Positions 1-5,908 of a stretch of DNA of 7,353 bases are shown here, piece after piece. Under the pieces are notes generated by a model. That model worked only from the letters and a program-made list of their open reading frames with translations, did not search any database and was not told where the DNA came from. Position 1 is the stretch's first letter; each line of letters opens with the position of its first letter. The translations under genes were made by a program, and so were the position numbers. This DNA is from Gallionellaceae bacterium UBA6222 (GTDB lineage Bacteria; Pseudomonadota; Gammaproteobacteria; Burkholderiales; Gallionellaceae), in NCBI GenBank assembly GCA_002421915.1, contig DISA01000034.1, positions 20,310-27,662 of the forward strand, in the 5' to 3' direction.

Positions 1-830
1 GTGATGCTGGAAACCAGCTTGGAGGTCGGCACGATCTGCGTGGTGTCGATGGTGGTGTCGCAGGTGAAGATATCGCGCCGCGTCTTCACTGCCATCACCA
101 CCTCTTCCAGTGACGCATTGCCCGCGCGCTCGCCCAGACCGTTAATGGTGCACTCAACCTGGCGCGCGCCGTTCATCACGGCGGCCAGCGAGTTGGCCGA
201 AGCCATGCCCAAGTCGTTGTGGCAGTGCGTGGACCAGATGACCTTGTTGCTGTTCGGCACGCGCGCGATCAGCTCCTTGAAGCGCTCGCCCCACAACACG
301 GGAATGCTGTAGCCGACGGTGTCCGGCACGTTCAGGGTCTTCGCCCCCGCCTTGATCACCTCGTCGAAGATGCGCACCAGGAAATCGATCTCGGAACGCA
401 CCGCATCCTCGGCGGAGAACTCCACGTCGTCGGTGTACTCGCGCGCCCACTTCACCGCCCGCACCGCGTGCGTCACCACTTCGTCCGGCGTCATGCGCAG
501 CTTGTGCTGCATATGGATGGGTGAAGTTGCGATGAAAGTGTGGATGCGCCCGTGTTTGGCCGGTCTGATCGCCTCGCCCGCCGCGCGCACATCCTTCTCG
601 CTGGCGCGCGCCAGCGAACACACGGTCGAGCGCTCGATCACTTTGGCGATACTGTGGATCGCATCCGCATCGCCGGGACTGGCCGCGGCAAAGCCCGCCT
701 CGATCACATCCACCCCCAGCTTTTCCAGCTGGCGCGCAATGCGCAACTTCTCTTCCTTGGTCATGGACGCGCCCGGACTTTGTTCGCCGTCGCGCAAGGT
801 GGTATCGAATATGAATAATTTGTCAGTCAT
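1..830 (-). CDS. leuA: 2-isopropylmalate synthase, N-terminal catalytic part (3' end beyond window)
   Basis: LeuA condenses acetyl-CoA with 2-oxoisovalerate to 2-isopropylmalate, the first committed step of leucine biosynthesis in the cytoplasm. The frame is open from the ATG at 830 to the window edge, giving 276 residues. It begins with the family signature DTTLRDGEQSPGAS (residues 9-22, with R13 and D14 of the active site). The metal-binding STHCHNDLGMA segment (H202 and H204) and the GLGERAGN motif (residues 231-238) follow. This is the TIM-barrel domain; the C-terminal leucine-binding regulatory domain, expected in a protein of about 510 residues, lies outside. The start is set by the family-typical MTDKL N-terminus and by the purine-rich ACGGAG about 6 nt upstream. 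An in-frame ATG at 866 has no such support. The gene is 217 nt downstream of the DAHP synthase-like gene, behind its own promoter and a Leu-rich leader ORF. Identification is firm. Confidence 0.96.
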   Translation of the reverse strand, partial: MTDKLFIFDTTLRDGEQSPGASMTKEEKLRIARQLEKLGVDVIEAGFAAASPGDADAIHSIAKVIERSTVCSLARASEKDVRAAGEAIRPAKHGRIHTFIATSPIHMQHKLRMTPDEVVTHAVRAVKWAREYTDDVEFSAEDAVRSEIDFLVRIFDEVIKAGAKTLNVPDTVGYSIPVLWGERFKELIARVPNSNKVIWSTHCHNDLGMASANSLAAVMNGARQVECTINGLGERAGNASLEEVVMAVKTRRDIFTCDTTIDTTQIVPTSKLVSSI

Positions 831-911
831 GTTGAACTCCGTAGCCATTGAGCCGAAGACGACCATCACGCAGATGCCGCCTGTCCTGTAAAACGTGTGG
901 GATAGATGGGA

Positions 912-992
912 TTAGCGCGCGACGCGCAGCTTCAGCGCCGCCAGCAGGCTGAAGGTGGAATGCAAAAGCGAGAGGTGTCTGGAAAAGTGCAT
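912..992 (-). CDS. Leucine-rich leader peptide of leuA (26 codons)
   Basis: A short ORF lies between the leuA promoter and leuA: ATG at 992, TAA at 914-912. The peptide starts MHFSRHLSLLH and ends AALKLRVAR. Seven of its 26 residues are leucine, with CTC, CTT and TTG codons clustered at residues 7-10 and CTG codons later. This composition in front of the first leucine-pathway gene is what a transcription-attenuation leader should look like. No Shine-Dalgarno is available, because only six bases separate the predicted -10 box from the ATG; translation would be leaderless. Two hairpins sit at the end of the ORF and over its stop codon. No classic terminator with a U-run follows. The ORF is plain in the sequence; its expression and role are inferred. 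I do not recognise a named homologue. Confidence 0.6.
   Translation of the reverse strand: MHFSRHLSLLHSTFSLLAALKLRVAR
915..954 (-). promoter_or_regulatory. Tandem hairpins at the end of the leuA leader ORF (possible attenuator)
   Basis: Two inverted repeats lie side by side in the leader transcript. The first pairs CTTCAGC with GCTGAAG (954-948 with 936-930, loop 11 nt) inside the leucine-codon region. The second pairs GCGCG with CGCGC around a TCG loop (927-923 with 919-915), ending next to the TAA. A ribosome stalled on the Leu codons would cover the first and could change folding. The RNA just after the stop is C-rich and G-poor with no U-run, so any termination would more likely be Rho-dependent than intrinsic. 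The repeats are seen; the regulatory role is inferred. Confidence 0.35.
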
Positions 993-998
993 GGCCGG

Positions 999-1027
999 AA
1001 TATAGCGGCTTTTATTGGGGGCTGCAA
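999..1027 (-). promoter_or_regulatory. Predicted sigma-70 promoter of the leader-leuA transcript
   Basis: On the minus strand a TTGCAG box (1027-1022) is followed by a 17-nt spacer and TATATT (1004-999). The -10 matches the consensus at five of six positions; the -35 matches its TTG half. The expected start of transcription is near 992, the A of the leader-ORF ATG. The promoter begins only 21 nt past the stop codon of the DAHP synthase-like gene, so leuA would be transcribed independently of that operon, possibly with added read-through. Confidence 0.55.
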
Positions 1028-1047
1028 CCGCGCAGGTTTGCCCCGCT

Positions 1048-2163
1048 TCAGTTCTGGTATTTCTGCGCCAGCTTGACCCGTTGCAGATAAGCCTCGCGCG
1101 CGATCTGCACGTCTTCCAGGAAATGCGGCAATTCCCTCAACAACAGGGCCTGTGGCCCATCCACCAGCGCCTGCGTCGGCGCGGGGTGAAAATCCACCAG
1201 CACCATGTTTGCGCCCGCCAGCACGCCTTGTGCCGTGACGTGCATGACATCGAGGATGCCATCCGGCGAGGCAGCGCGGCTGCCGACCGAATGCGAAGGA
1301 TCGACGCACACCGGCATTCGCGTCAGGCGCTTGACCACCGGCACATGGGCGAAATCGACCAAATTGCGGTGCGGATCGCCCATGTTGGTCTTCATCCCGC
1401 GCAGCCCGAACACCACATTGCGGTTGCCCTCCGAGGCCAGGTATTCGGCGGCGTTCAACGACTCGTCCAGCGTGATGCCGAAACCACGCTTGAGCAGGAT
1501 GGGCATTTCAGTCTGGCGCCCGACGATCTTCAGTAACTCGAAGTTCTGCGTGTTGCGCGTGCCGATCTGCAACATCACGCCGGTCGGATTGCCGGTCTGG
1601 TGAAGCGCCTCACTGATCTCATGCAAATGCGACTCGTGGGTGATCTCCATGGCGACGACCTTGATGCCGTATTTGCCGGCCAGTTCGAACACATATGGCA
1701 GACAGGTCTTGCCGCGCCCTTGGAAGGCATAGGGACTGGTGCGCGGCTTGTAGGCACCCATCCGGGTGCAGACCTGGCCGTTATCGCGTAGCGCGCGCAG
1801 CATGATCTCGACATGTTCTGCATTATCGACCGCACACAGCCCGGCAAACACATGCAGCGTGTCCTGGCCGAACCGCACGCCGTTGTAATCAAAATAGGCA
1901 GGGCGCATGTCGTCCTTGTGCCGCCCCAGCACTCGGTATTCCTGCGACACACGCACCACTCGATCCACGCAGGGCAGGGCCTGCATGTCGGCCACGTCGA
2001 GCGATTGGGTATTGCCGATGAGATACAGCTCGGTCAATGTCTGCTCGATACCGTGTTCGCTGTGCACTCGAACCTGAACACCCTGCAAGGTCGCAAGATG
2101 GTCCAACAATTGCAGGTATTCGGCGGCGTCGGTGCGAGTATTAGGGGCAAGAATCAAGATCAT
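1048..2163 (-). CDS. Divergent type I-beta DAHP synthase-like protein
   Basis: The 371-residue protein matches the plan of Thermotoga-type 3-deoxy-7-phosphoheptulonate synthases (PEP plus erythrose 4-phosphate, first step of the shikimate pathway). It has a ferredoxin-like N-terminal region (about residues 1-80), then a TIM barrel. Seen motifs are GAYKPRTSPYAFQG (136-149), QIGTRNTQNF (199-208), LLKRGF (223-228) and DPSHS (288-292). Expected metal ligands map to C110, H291, D324 and D335. Several near-invariant positions differ: AGPCSVE reads AGLCAVD, the ERG motif reads LRG (R255 kept), and the third ligand, normally Glu, is Asp324. The start at 2163 has the SD-like AAGGAAA, which overlaps the slmA stop codon. 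A longer in-frame ORF to 2418 lies inside slmA and was not chosen. It is the last gene of the argB operon. DAHP synthase activity is likely but not certain; a paralogue with a shifted substrate is the alternative. Confidence 0.82.
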   Translation of the reverse strand: MILILAPNTRTDAAEYLQLLDHLATLQGVQVRVHSEHGIEQTLTELYLIGNTQSLDVADMQALPCVDRVVRVSQEYRVLGRHKDDMRPAYFDYNGVRFGQDTLHVFAGLCAVDNAEHVEIMLRALRDNGQVCTRMGAYKPRTSPYAFQGRGKTCLPYVFELAGKYGIKVVAMEITHESHLHEISEALHQTGNPTGVMLQIGTRNTQNFELLKIVGRQTEMPILLKRGFGITLDESLNAAEYLASEGNRNVVFGLRGMKTNMGDPHRNLVDFAHVPVVKRLTRMPVCVDPSHSVGSRAASPDGILDVMHVTAQGVLAGANMVLVDFHPAPTQALVDGPQALLLRELPHFLEDVQIAREAYLQRVKLAQKYQN

Positions 2164-2173
2164 GTCGATTTCC

Positions 2174-2752
2174 TTACATGCGTGAAAGCAGTGCCCATTG
2201 CTGTGGCCATTGCGCCATCGGCTCGCGCGCGTAACCGCTCTTGCCAAATTGTTGCCAGCGCCCGATGACGAAGCACAGCAACAGGTTTGCGTGTGCGCCA
2301 ACGTCCGTTTCCGAATGTGCGGTTCCCTGCGTCGCGGCAATGCGCAACGCCTGCTTGAGCGTGGTTTCCACGCGATCGAGAAACTGGTTGATGCGCTGTT
2401 GTAGCCGCTCGTTCTCATTCACCAGCACATCGCCGATCAACACCCGCGTCATGCCGCGATTCTTTTGTGCGAAACGCAACAGCAGCGCGAGTATCTGTTC
2501 GACCTGTTTCAGGCCGTCTTTTTCTTCCGTGGTGATCTTGTTGATCAGGCCGAATACGGTCTGCTCGATAAATTCGATCAATCCTTCATACATCTGCGCC
2601 TTGCTGGCGAAGTGGCGATACAGCGCGGCCTCGGACAACTCCAGCCGCGCCGCCAGTGCGGCAGTGGTGATCTTCTCGCCCTTGGGTTGTTCCAGCATTT
2701 CCGCGATGGTCTGCAATATCTGTAATTTTCTTTCACCCGGTTTGGCGGCCAT
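2174..2752 (-). CDS. slmA: Nucleoid occlusion factor SlmA (TetR family)
   Basis: SlmA binds specific chromosomal sites as a dimer and, when DNA-bound, antagonises FtsZ assembly so that septa do not form over the nucleoid. The 192-residue protein has a helix-turn-helix at about residues 28-50 containing SEAALYRHFASKAQM, nearly the same as in E. coli SlmA. A second recognisable stretch is LIEFIEQ (58-64). The later NRGMTRVLIGDVL and NENERLQQRINQ segments match the effector-domain helices of SlmA rather than a generic TetR repressor. The start at 2752 is set by AAGGGGAAG about 3 nt upstream and by family length (about 198 in E. coli); in-frame codons further upstream lie in the preceding gene. 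It is 11 nt after the HAD gene and its TAA forms part of the ribosome binding site of the next gene, so translation is probably coupled. I saw no clear SlmA-binding palindrome in the window. Confidence 0.9.
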   Translation of the reverse strand: MAAKPGERKLQILQTIAEMLEQPKGEKITTAALAARLELSEAALYRHFASKAQMYEGLIEFIEQTVFGLINKITTEEKDGLKQVEQILALLLRFAQKNRGMTRVLIGDVLVNENERLQQRINQFLDRVETTLKQALRIAATQGTAHSETDVGAHANLLLCFVIGRWQQFGKSGYAREPMAQWPQQWALLSRM

Positions 2753-2763
2753 AACTTCCCCTT

Positions 2764-3402
2764 TTACAATTTTGCCAACACACGCGGCAGATCCAGCACC
2801 GCACGAATTTTTACATCCACATGCGCCGGGGTATGCGGCGCGGCGCTCACCCACACCGTGTGCATCCCCAGGCGTTTCGCGGTCAACAGGTTTTCCGCAC
2901 TGTCTTCGACCATCACGCACTGCGCGCCGTGCAAACGATATTTGCGCAGCAAATGACGAAACCCCGCCATCTGCGGCTTGGGCTTATAGCGCGAATGCTC
3001 GATGGCAAAAATGTCTTCGAACAGGCCATCCACACGCAACAGTTTCAGCACGGCCCGCGCATAGTGTTGCGGCGCATTGGAAAACACCACCTTGCGTCCG
3101 GGCAAACCCCGCAACATATGGTGCAGGCGCGGCTGGCACAACACCATCTGCCGCAACTGCGGAAACTGGTGGGTATGCCACAAAAAGTGATCGGGATCGG
3201 TATTGTGGTGTTTCATCAAACCGGTCAGGGTTGCCCCGTAGCGCTGCCAGTAATCCACGCGCAAAGCATTCGCCTCTTCTTCGGTCAACTGCAAATGCGC
3301 TCGCAGATAGGCGGTCATGCTGCGATTGATATGCGGAAACACGTGCGCCGAAGCATTGTGCAGGGTGTTGTCGAGGTCAAAAAGCCAAACACGGCCGCCC
3401 AT
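2764..3402 (-). CDS. HAD-family hydrolase, pyrimidine 5'-nucleotidase-like
   Basis: This 212-residue protein is a haloacid dehalogenase superfamily phosphatase. Motif I is FDLDNTLH with nucleophile D9 and acid/base D11. Motif II is VVFSNAP with S108. The motif III lysine lies in YKPKP (K140 or K142). Motif IV is VMVEDSAEN with E166 and D167. The helical cap sits between motifs I and II. The DLDNTL plus FSNAP combination is typical of the pyrimidine 5'-nucleotidase branch, which dephosphorylates UMP, CMP or non-canonical nucleotides. The substrate cannot be fixed from sequence. The start ATG overlaps the argB stop as TAATG, a translational coupling arrangement. In betaproteobacteria this gene commonly sits between argB and slmA; no metabolic link to arginine is evident. 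Confidence 0.85.
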   Translation of the reverse strand: MGGRVWLFDLDNTLHNASAHVFPHINRSMTAYLRAHLQLTEEEANALRVDYWQRYGATLTGLMKHHNTDPDHFLWHTHQFPQLRQMVLCQPRLHHMLRGLPGRKVVFSNAPQHYARAVLKLLRVDGLFEDIFAIEHSRYKPKPQMAGFRHLLRKYRLHGAQCVMVEDSAENLLTAKRLGMHTVWVSAAPHTPAHVDVKIRAVLDLPRVLAKL

Positions 3403-4286
3403 TATTTGCTCTTGATCAGCGTGCCGACCCCTTCGTCGGTCAGAATCTCCAGCAGCAGGGCATGCGCCACCCGCCCGTCGATGATATGCACCGCCTTGAC
3501 CCCGCTGCGCGCCGCATCCAGCGCCGAGCCGATCTTGGGCAACATGCCGCCGGACAGGGTGCCGTCCGCCACCAGATCATCCACCAGTTTGGGCGTCAAC
3601 CCGGTCAGCAGCCTGCCGTCCTTGTCCAGCACGCCCGGGGTATTGGTCATCAACACCAGTTTTTCCGCACGCAATACTTCAGCCAGCTTGCCCGCCACCA
3701 GATCGGCATTGATATTCAGGGTTTCGCCATCTGGCGCGACACCGATCGGCGCAATCACCGGAATGAAATCGCCGGAGTCGAGAAAGGTGATGATGGACGG
3801 GTCGATCTTGCTGATCTCGCCGACCTGGCCGATATCCAGGAGCTTGCCCGGTTCGTCGTGGCTTTGCAGCATCATCTTCTCGGCACGGATGAAAGAGCCG
3901 TCCTGTCCGGTCAGCCCCACCGCCTTGCCGCCGTGCTTGTTGATCAGATTGACGATGTCCTTGTTGACCTTGCCCAGCACCATTTCGACCACATCCATGG
4001 TCTCTTCGTCGGTGACACGCATGCCCTGCACAAACTCGCCCTGCTTGCCGACCCGCTTGAGCAGGTCATTGATCTGCGGGCCGCCGCCGTGCACCACCAC
4101 CGGGTTCATGCCCACCAGCTTGAGCAGCACCACATCGCGCGCAAACCCCTCCTGCAGCTTGGGATCGGTCATGGCGTTGCCGCCGTATTTGATGACGATT
4201 GTCTTGTCGAAGAAGCGCTGGATATAGGGCAGCGCCTCGGACAGGGTGTGGGCTTTTTGCGCGGCGGTGGCGGCGGATAAAGGCAT
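3402..4286 (-). CDS. argB: Acetylglutamate kinase
   Basis: ArgB phosphorylates N-acetyl-L-glutamate with ATP, the second step of arginine biosynthesis, in the cytoplasm. The 294-residue protein shows the amino-acid-kinase fold motifs: VIKYGGNAM (residues 31-39, K33 contacting phosphate), VVVHGGGPQI (63-72), QGMRVTDEETM (87-97, R90), the downstream GKVNKDIVNLINKHGGKAVGL block split over the central strand, NINADLVAGKLA, and LSGGMLPKI near the end. The N-terminal extension with EALPYIQRFFDKT (17-29) matches the mobile helix of hexameric, arginine-inhibited enzymes, so feedback inhibition by arginine is likely. The start at 4286 is chosen for the CAGGAG sequence about 6 nt upstream. The upstream in-frame ATG at 4346 falls in the loop of the hsp20 terminator and is rejected. 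It is the first gene of a four-gene operon. Confidence 0.97.
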   Translation of the reverse strand: MPLSAATAAQKAHTLSEALPYIQRFFDKTIVIKYGGNAMTDPKLQEGFARDVVLLKLVGMNPVVVHGGGPQINDLLKRVGKQGEFVQGMRVTDEETMDVVEMVLGKVNKDIVNLINKHGGKAVGLTGQDGSFIRAEKMMLQSHDEPGKLLDIGQVGEISKIDPSIITFLDSGDFIPVIAPIGVAPDGETLNINADLVAGKLAEVLRAEKLVLMTNTPGVLDKDGRLLTGLTPKLVDDLVADGTLSGGMLPKIGSALDAARSGVKAVHIIDGRVAHALLLEILTDEGVGTLIKSK

Positions 4287-4312
4287 GACGGCTCCTGAAG
4301 AAATTGCCGCGG

Positions 4313-4318
4313 ATTCTA
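4313..4318 (-). promoter_or_regulatory. Candidate -10 box of the argB operon
   Basis: TAGAAT on the minus strand matches five of six bases of the sigma-70 -10 consensus and lies 26 nt upstream of the argB ATG, just after the hsp20 terminator. No good -35 hexamer exists at 16-18 nt; that region is the T-rich tail of the terminator. With the terminator blocking read-through from hsp20, a promoter is needed in this gap, which is the main support. Confidence 0.35.
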
Positions 4319-4325
4319 CTCCAGA

Positions 4326-4358
4326 CAAAAACAAAACGGGCGGCATCCGCCGCCCGTT
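4326..4358 (-). terminator. Rho-independent terminator of hsp20
   Basis: A perfect 10-bp stem, AACGGGCGGC with GCCGCCCGTT (4358-4349 with 4344-4335), closes a 4-nt loop. On the minus strand it is followed by a T-rich tail, TTTTGTTTTTGT. It begins 17 nt past the hsp20 stop codon and ends transcription before argB. Confidence 0.88.
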
Positions 4359-4375
4359 CGCAACAAGACCGGCAC

Positions 4376-4798
4376 TTACTGGATGACCAGCTTCCTCGCG
4401 CTCACCGCCACCTTCTTCGGCAGCGTCAGCTCAAGCACGCCGTCCTGGTACTTCGCCTGCGCGGCATCCTCGTCCACCTCCTGCCCCAGCGAGAATGCGC
4501 GCGACACACTGCCGTAATAACGCTCGCTGCGCAGCAGCTTCTCGCCCTCTTTCACTTCTTTTTCATTCTTCACTTCGGCACTGATCGACACCTGGTTGCC
4601 GTCAATCTGCACATGGATGTCTTCCTTCCTTACACCCGGTATCTCGGCATGCACTTTGTACGCCTTGTCATCCTCGCTCACATCCATCCTGATCTGCACC
4701 TCGGGTTGGCCCTCGAACTTCACCGGCTGCATGAAGAAGCCGCGGAACAAGTCGTCAAGCGCATCGCTGTGCGGGTTGTATCTGCTGATATTGGCCAT
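4376..4798 (-). CDS. Small heat-shock protein, Hsp20/alpha-crystallin family
   Basis: This 140-residue protein is an ATP-independent holdase chaperone that forms oligomers and keeps unfolding proteins soluble. The N-terminal arm (1-32) contains DALDDLFRGFF. The alpha-crystallin domain spans about residues 33-130 and includes AEIPGVRKEDIHVQ (51-64) and the family motif AKYQDGVLELTLPK (115-128, the A-x-n-G-V-L signature). The C-terminal LVI (137-139) fits the I-X-I tail motif that docks onto neighbouring subunits. The start at 4798 is preceded by AAGGAG at 7 nt. The gene stands alone between two terminators, with a sigma-32-type promoter and a structured leader, so heat induction is expected. 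It cannot be assigned to IbpA or another named subgroup from sequence alone. Confidence 0.95.
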   Translation of the reverse strand: MANISRYNPHSDALDDLFRGFFMQPVKFEGQPEVQIRMDVSEDDKAYKVHAEIPGVRKEDIHVQIDGNQVSISAEVKNEKEVKEGEKLLRSERYYGSVSRAFSLGQEVDEDAAQAKYQDGVLELTLPKKVAVSARKLVIQ

Positions 4799-4801
4799 TT
4801 C

Positions 4802-4843
4802 ATTCTCCTTCGTTTCGGTTACGGGAATACGGGCATCGCCCGT
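4802..4843 (-). promoter_or_regulatory. Structured hsp20 leader, possible RNA thermometer
   Basis: The short leader can form two hairpins. The upper one is perfect: ACGGGC, loop GAT, GCCCGT (4843-4829). The lower one pairs AUUCCC (4828-4823) with the ribosome binding site GGAGAAU (4808-4802) across a 14-nt loop, six pairs with one bulged A. The lower helix would hide the Shine-Dalgarno at low temperature and melt easily, as in thermometers of other hsp20 genes. It is not a recognisable ROSE or FourU sequence. Pairing is seen by eye; temperature sensing is inferred. Confidence 0.4.
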
Positions 4844-4851
4844 TGGGGGGT

Positions 4852-4880
4852 ATATGTGATCGGATCGGCCTTTTTTCAAG
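4852..4880 (-). promoter_or_regulatory. Sigma-32 (RpoH) heat-shock promoter of hsp20
   Basis: On the minus strand CTTGAAA (4880-4874) is an exact -35 match for RpoH promoters. After 14 nt comes TCACATAT (4859-4852), which matches the -10 consensus CCCCATNT at five of its seven defined positions. The predicted start near 4845 gives a leader of about 47 nt, beginning at the first hairpin. Confidence 0.7.
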
Positions 4881-4883
4881 GGT

Positions 4884-4909
4884 AAAAAAAGGCGGCCACC
4901 GCCGCCTTT
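4884..4909 (-). terminator. Rho-independent terminator of the PCu(A)C gene pair
   Basis: A 9-bp stem, AAAGGCGGC with GCCGCCTTT (4909-4901 with 4896-4888), has a 4-nt loop and is followed on the minus strand by an unbroken run of seven T (4890-4884, three of them in the stem). It starts 21 nt after the stop of the second PCu(A)C gene and ends 3 nt before the hsp20 -35 box. Confidence 0.9.
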
Positions 4910-4930
4910 GCCGTTTTTGTGCCGGGTCGT

Positions 4931-5413
4931 TCAGCGGTGGTCCATCACCGCCGGGTCGTTGTAGTGCTTGTAGCTCAATTCCAGCGCGCGCACCTCTGCC
5001 GTAACCTCGACCGTCTTGCGTGTGCCCGCAATTTGCAGGGCAAGGCTGACGGGCACCCGGTCACCCACGTTCAGCGGTTGTTTCAGACCGCGCAACAGCA
5101 GATAAACACCGCGTGCGCCAAAGATGACGGTGCTGCGTGCCTCCAGTTTGTAGTCGCGCAAAGTATGGGTCTGCATCGACCCGCCCCGGCGCTCAACACG
5201 CACGATTTCACCCCTTGCGGCCAGCGGACTGCTCACCCCAAGCAGGCGTGCCGCCACGGTAACCGACAGATTCAACTGCACCGTGGCGGCGGTCTGCCCC
5301 GGCACACTTTCGCGCATCCAGACCTTGTCCACGATCACCTTGTTGCTGGCCCACACCGGCTGGGCCAGCAACAACAGCCCGACGGCAAGTACACCGCGCA
5401 ATGCTGCCGTCAT
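4931..5413 (-). CDS. PCu(A)C-like periplasmic protein lacking the copper ligands
   Basis: The protein has 160 residues from the ATG at 5413. A signal peptide is clear: one Arg, then VLAVGLLLLAQPVWA with cleavage after residue 22. The mature part follows the PCu(A)C (DUF461) pattern and aligns without gaps to the gene upstream over about 30 residues, ending in GVYLLLRGLKQPL (residues 102-114). The four copper ligands of the family are all replaced: His68, Met79, His101 and Met103 of the neighbour correspond to V71, T82, Y104 and L106. H83, M80 and a tail with H150, M157 and H159 are nearby, so a different metal site is possible. The ATG at 5413 is 4 nt after the upstream stop and gives a normal signal peptide; an in-frame ATG at 5437 would overlap that gene by 20 nt. 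Neither has a good ribosome binding site, so translation is likely coupled. The function is unknown. Confidence 0.75.
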   Translation of the reverse strand: MTAALRGVLAVGLLLLAQPVWASNKVIVDKVWMRESVPGQTAATVQLNLSVTVAARLLGVSSPLAARGEIVRVERRGGSMQTHTLRDYKLEARSTVIFGARGVYLLLRGLKQPLNVGDRVPVSLALQIAGTRKTVEVTAEVRALELSYKHYNDPAVMDHR

Positions 5414-5417
5414 CGGC

Positions 5418-5888
5418 TTAATGCTGCATGTGGCCATGTGGCATCTGCGGCTTGGCGCCGGTCATACTGCGCACCGTGGCATTCATCTTCACCTTTTTCT
5501 CCTTGCCGCTGGCGTCGCGCAACTTGAGTTCGACGGCCACTTTCTTGCCTTCCTGCAACGGTTTTTTGAGACCAATCAGCATCAGGTGATAGCCCTGCGC
5601 CCCCAGGTCCACGGCTTGCCCTGCCGGCAGCTCGATCGCCTCGACCTGGCGCATCTTCATCATGCCGCCCTCGGTGACCATGCTGTGCAATTCAACGCTC
5701 TGGCATGCCTTGCTTGATGCGCCGATCAGCTTCGCCTCTTTCTTGCTGGTGATGATCGCCTGCACCATACCGTTCTCTTGCCCCGATGCCGTTGCCCGCG
5801 ACCACGCATCGCTCACCGTCACATCCTTGGCCTGTACCGGCAAGGAAAATAACAATGCCGACAGTCCAGCCCACACATACTTTTTCAT
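5418..5888 (-). CDS. PCu(A)C-family periplasmic copper chaperone
   Basis: This 156-residue secreted protein has a signal peptide (MKKYVWAGLSALLFSLPVQA, cleavage after residue 20) and one PCu(A)C domain. The copper(I)-binding motif H-X10-M-X21-H-X-M is complete: H68, M79, H101 and M103, seen in VELHSM and GYHLMLIGLK. The tail PQMPHGHMQH adds further His and Met, as in members that can also hold Cu(II). Such proteins deliver copper to the Cu-A or Cu-B site of cytochrome oxidase with Sco-type partners, or take part in copper uptake. The start has GAGGA at 7 nt. It is 88 nt downstream of the TonB-receptor gene, with a terminator between, and 4 nt upstream of the ligand-less paralogue. Confidence 0.92.
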   Translation of the reverse strand: MKKYVWAGLSALLFSLPVQAKDVTVSDAWSRATASGQENGMVQAIITSKKEAKLIGASSKACQSVELHSMVTEGGMMKMRQVEAIELPAGQAVDLGAQGYHLMLIGLKKPLQEGKKVAVELKLRDASGKEKKVKMNATVRSMTGAKPQMPHGHMQH

Positions 5889-5908
5889 GATTGATTCCTC
5901 ATCAGGAT

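Noticed and set aside
831..911. Intrinsic terminator between the leader ORF and leuA
   Set aside because: I looked for a GC stem followed by a T-run on the minus strand and found none; the only T-run (CGTTTTAC) has no stem before it.
932..1309. Minus-strand open frame of 125 codons over the end of the DAHP synthase-like gene
   Set aside because: It overlaps the C-terminal coding region in another frame and its translation is Arg/Gly/Ala-rich without motifs.
2164..2418. N-terminal extension of the DAHP synthase-like protein to an ATG at 2418
   Set aside because: It lies inside slmA in another frame, and the start at 2163 has both a ribosome binding site and a family-like N-terminus.
2241..3329. 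Plus-strand open frame of 362 codons
   Set aside because: Antisense to slmA and the HAD gene, with low-complexity composition and no recognisable domain.
2821..4227. Long plus-strand open frame of 468 codons
   Set aside because: It runs antisense through the HAD gene and argB, both with complete catalytic motifs on the minus strand; its translation is Ser/Thr/Arg-rich and resembles no family. It is a shadow of high-GC codon bias.
4287..4346. Upstream argB start at 4346
   Set aside because: The codon sits within the hsp20 terminator hairpin and has no ribosome binding site; the start at 4286 has both proper spacing and family length.
4799..4879. Upstream hsp20 start at 4879
   Set aside because: It coincides with the sigma-32 -35 box and would be untranscribed from that promoter.
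5692..5874. Second minus-strand frame within the PCu(A)C gene
   Set aside because: Out-of-frame shadow of a gene whose copper motif is fully intact.
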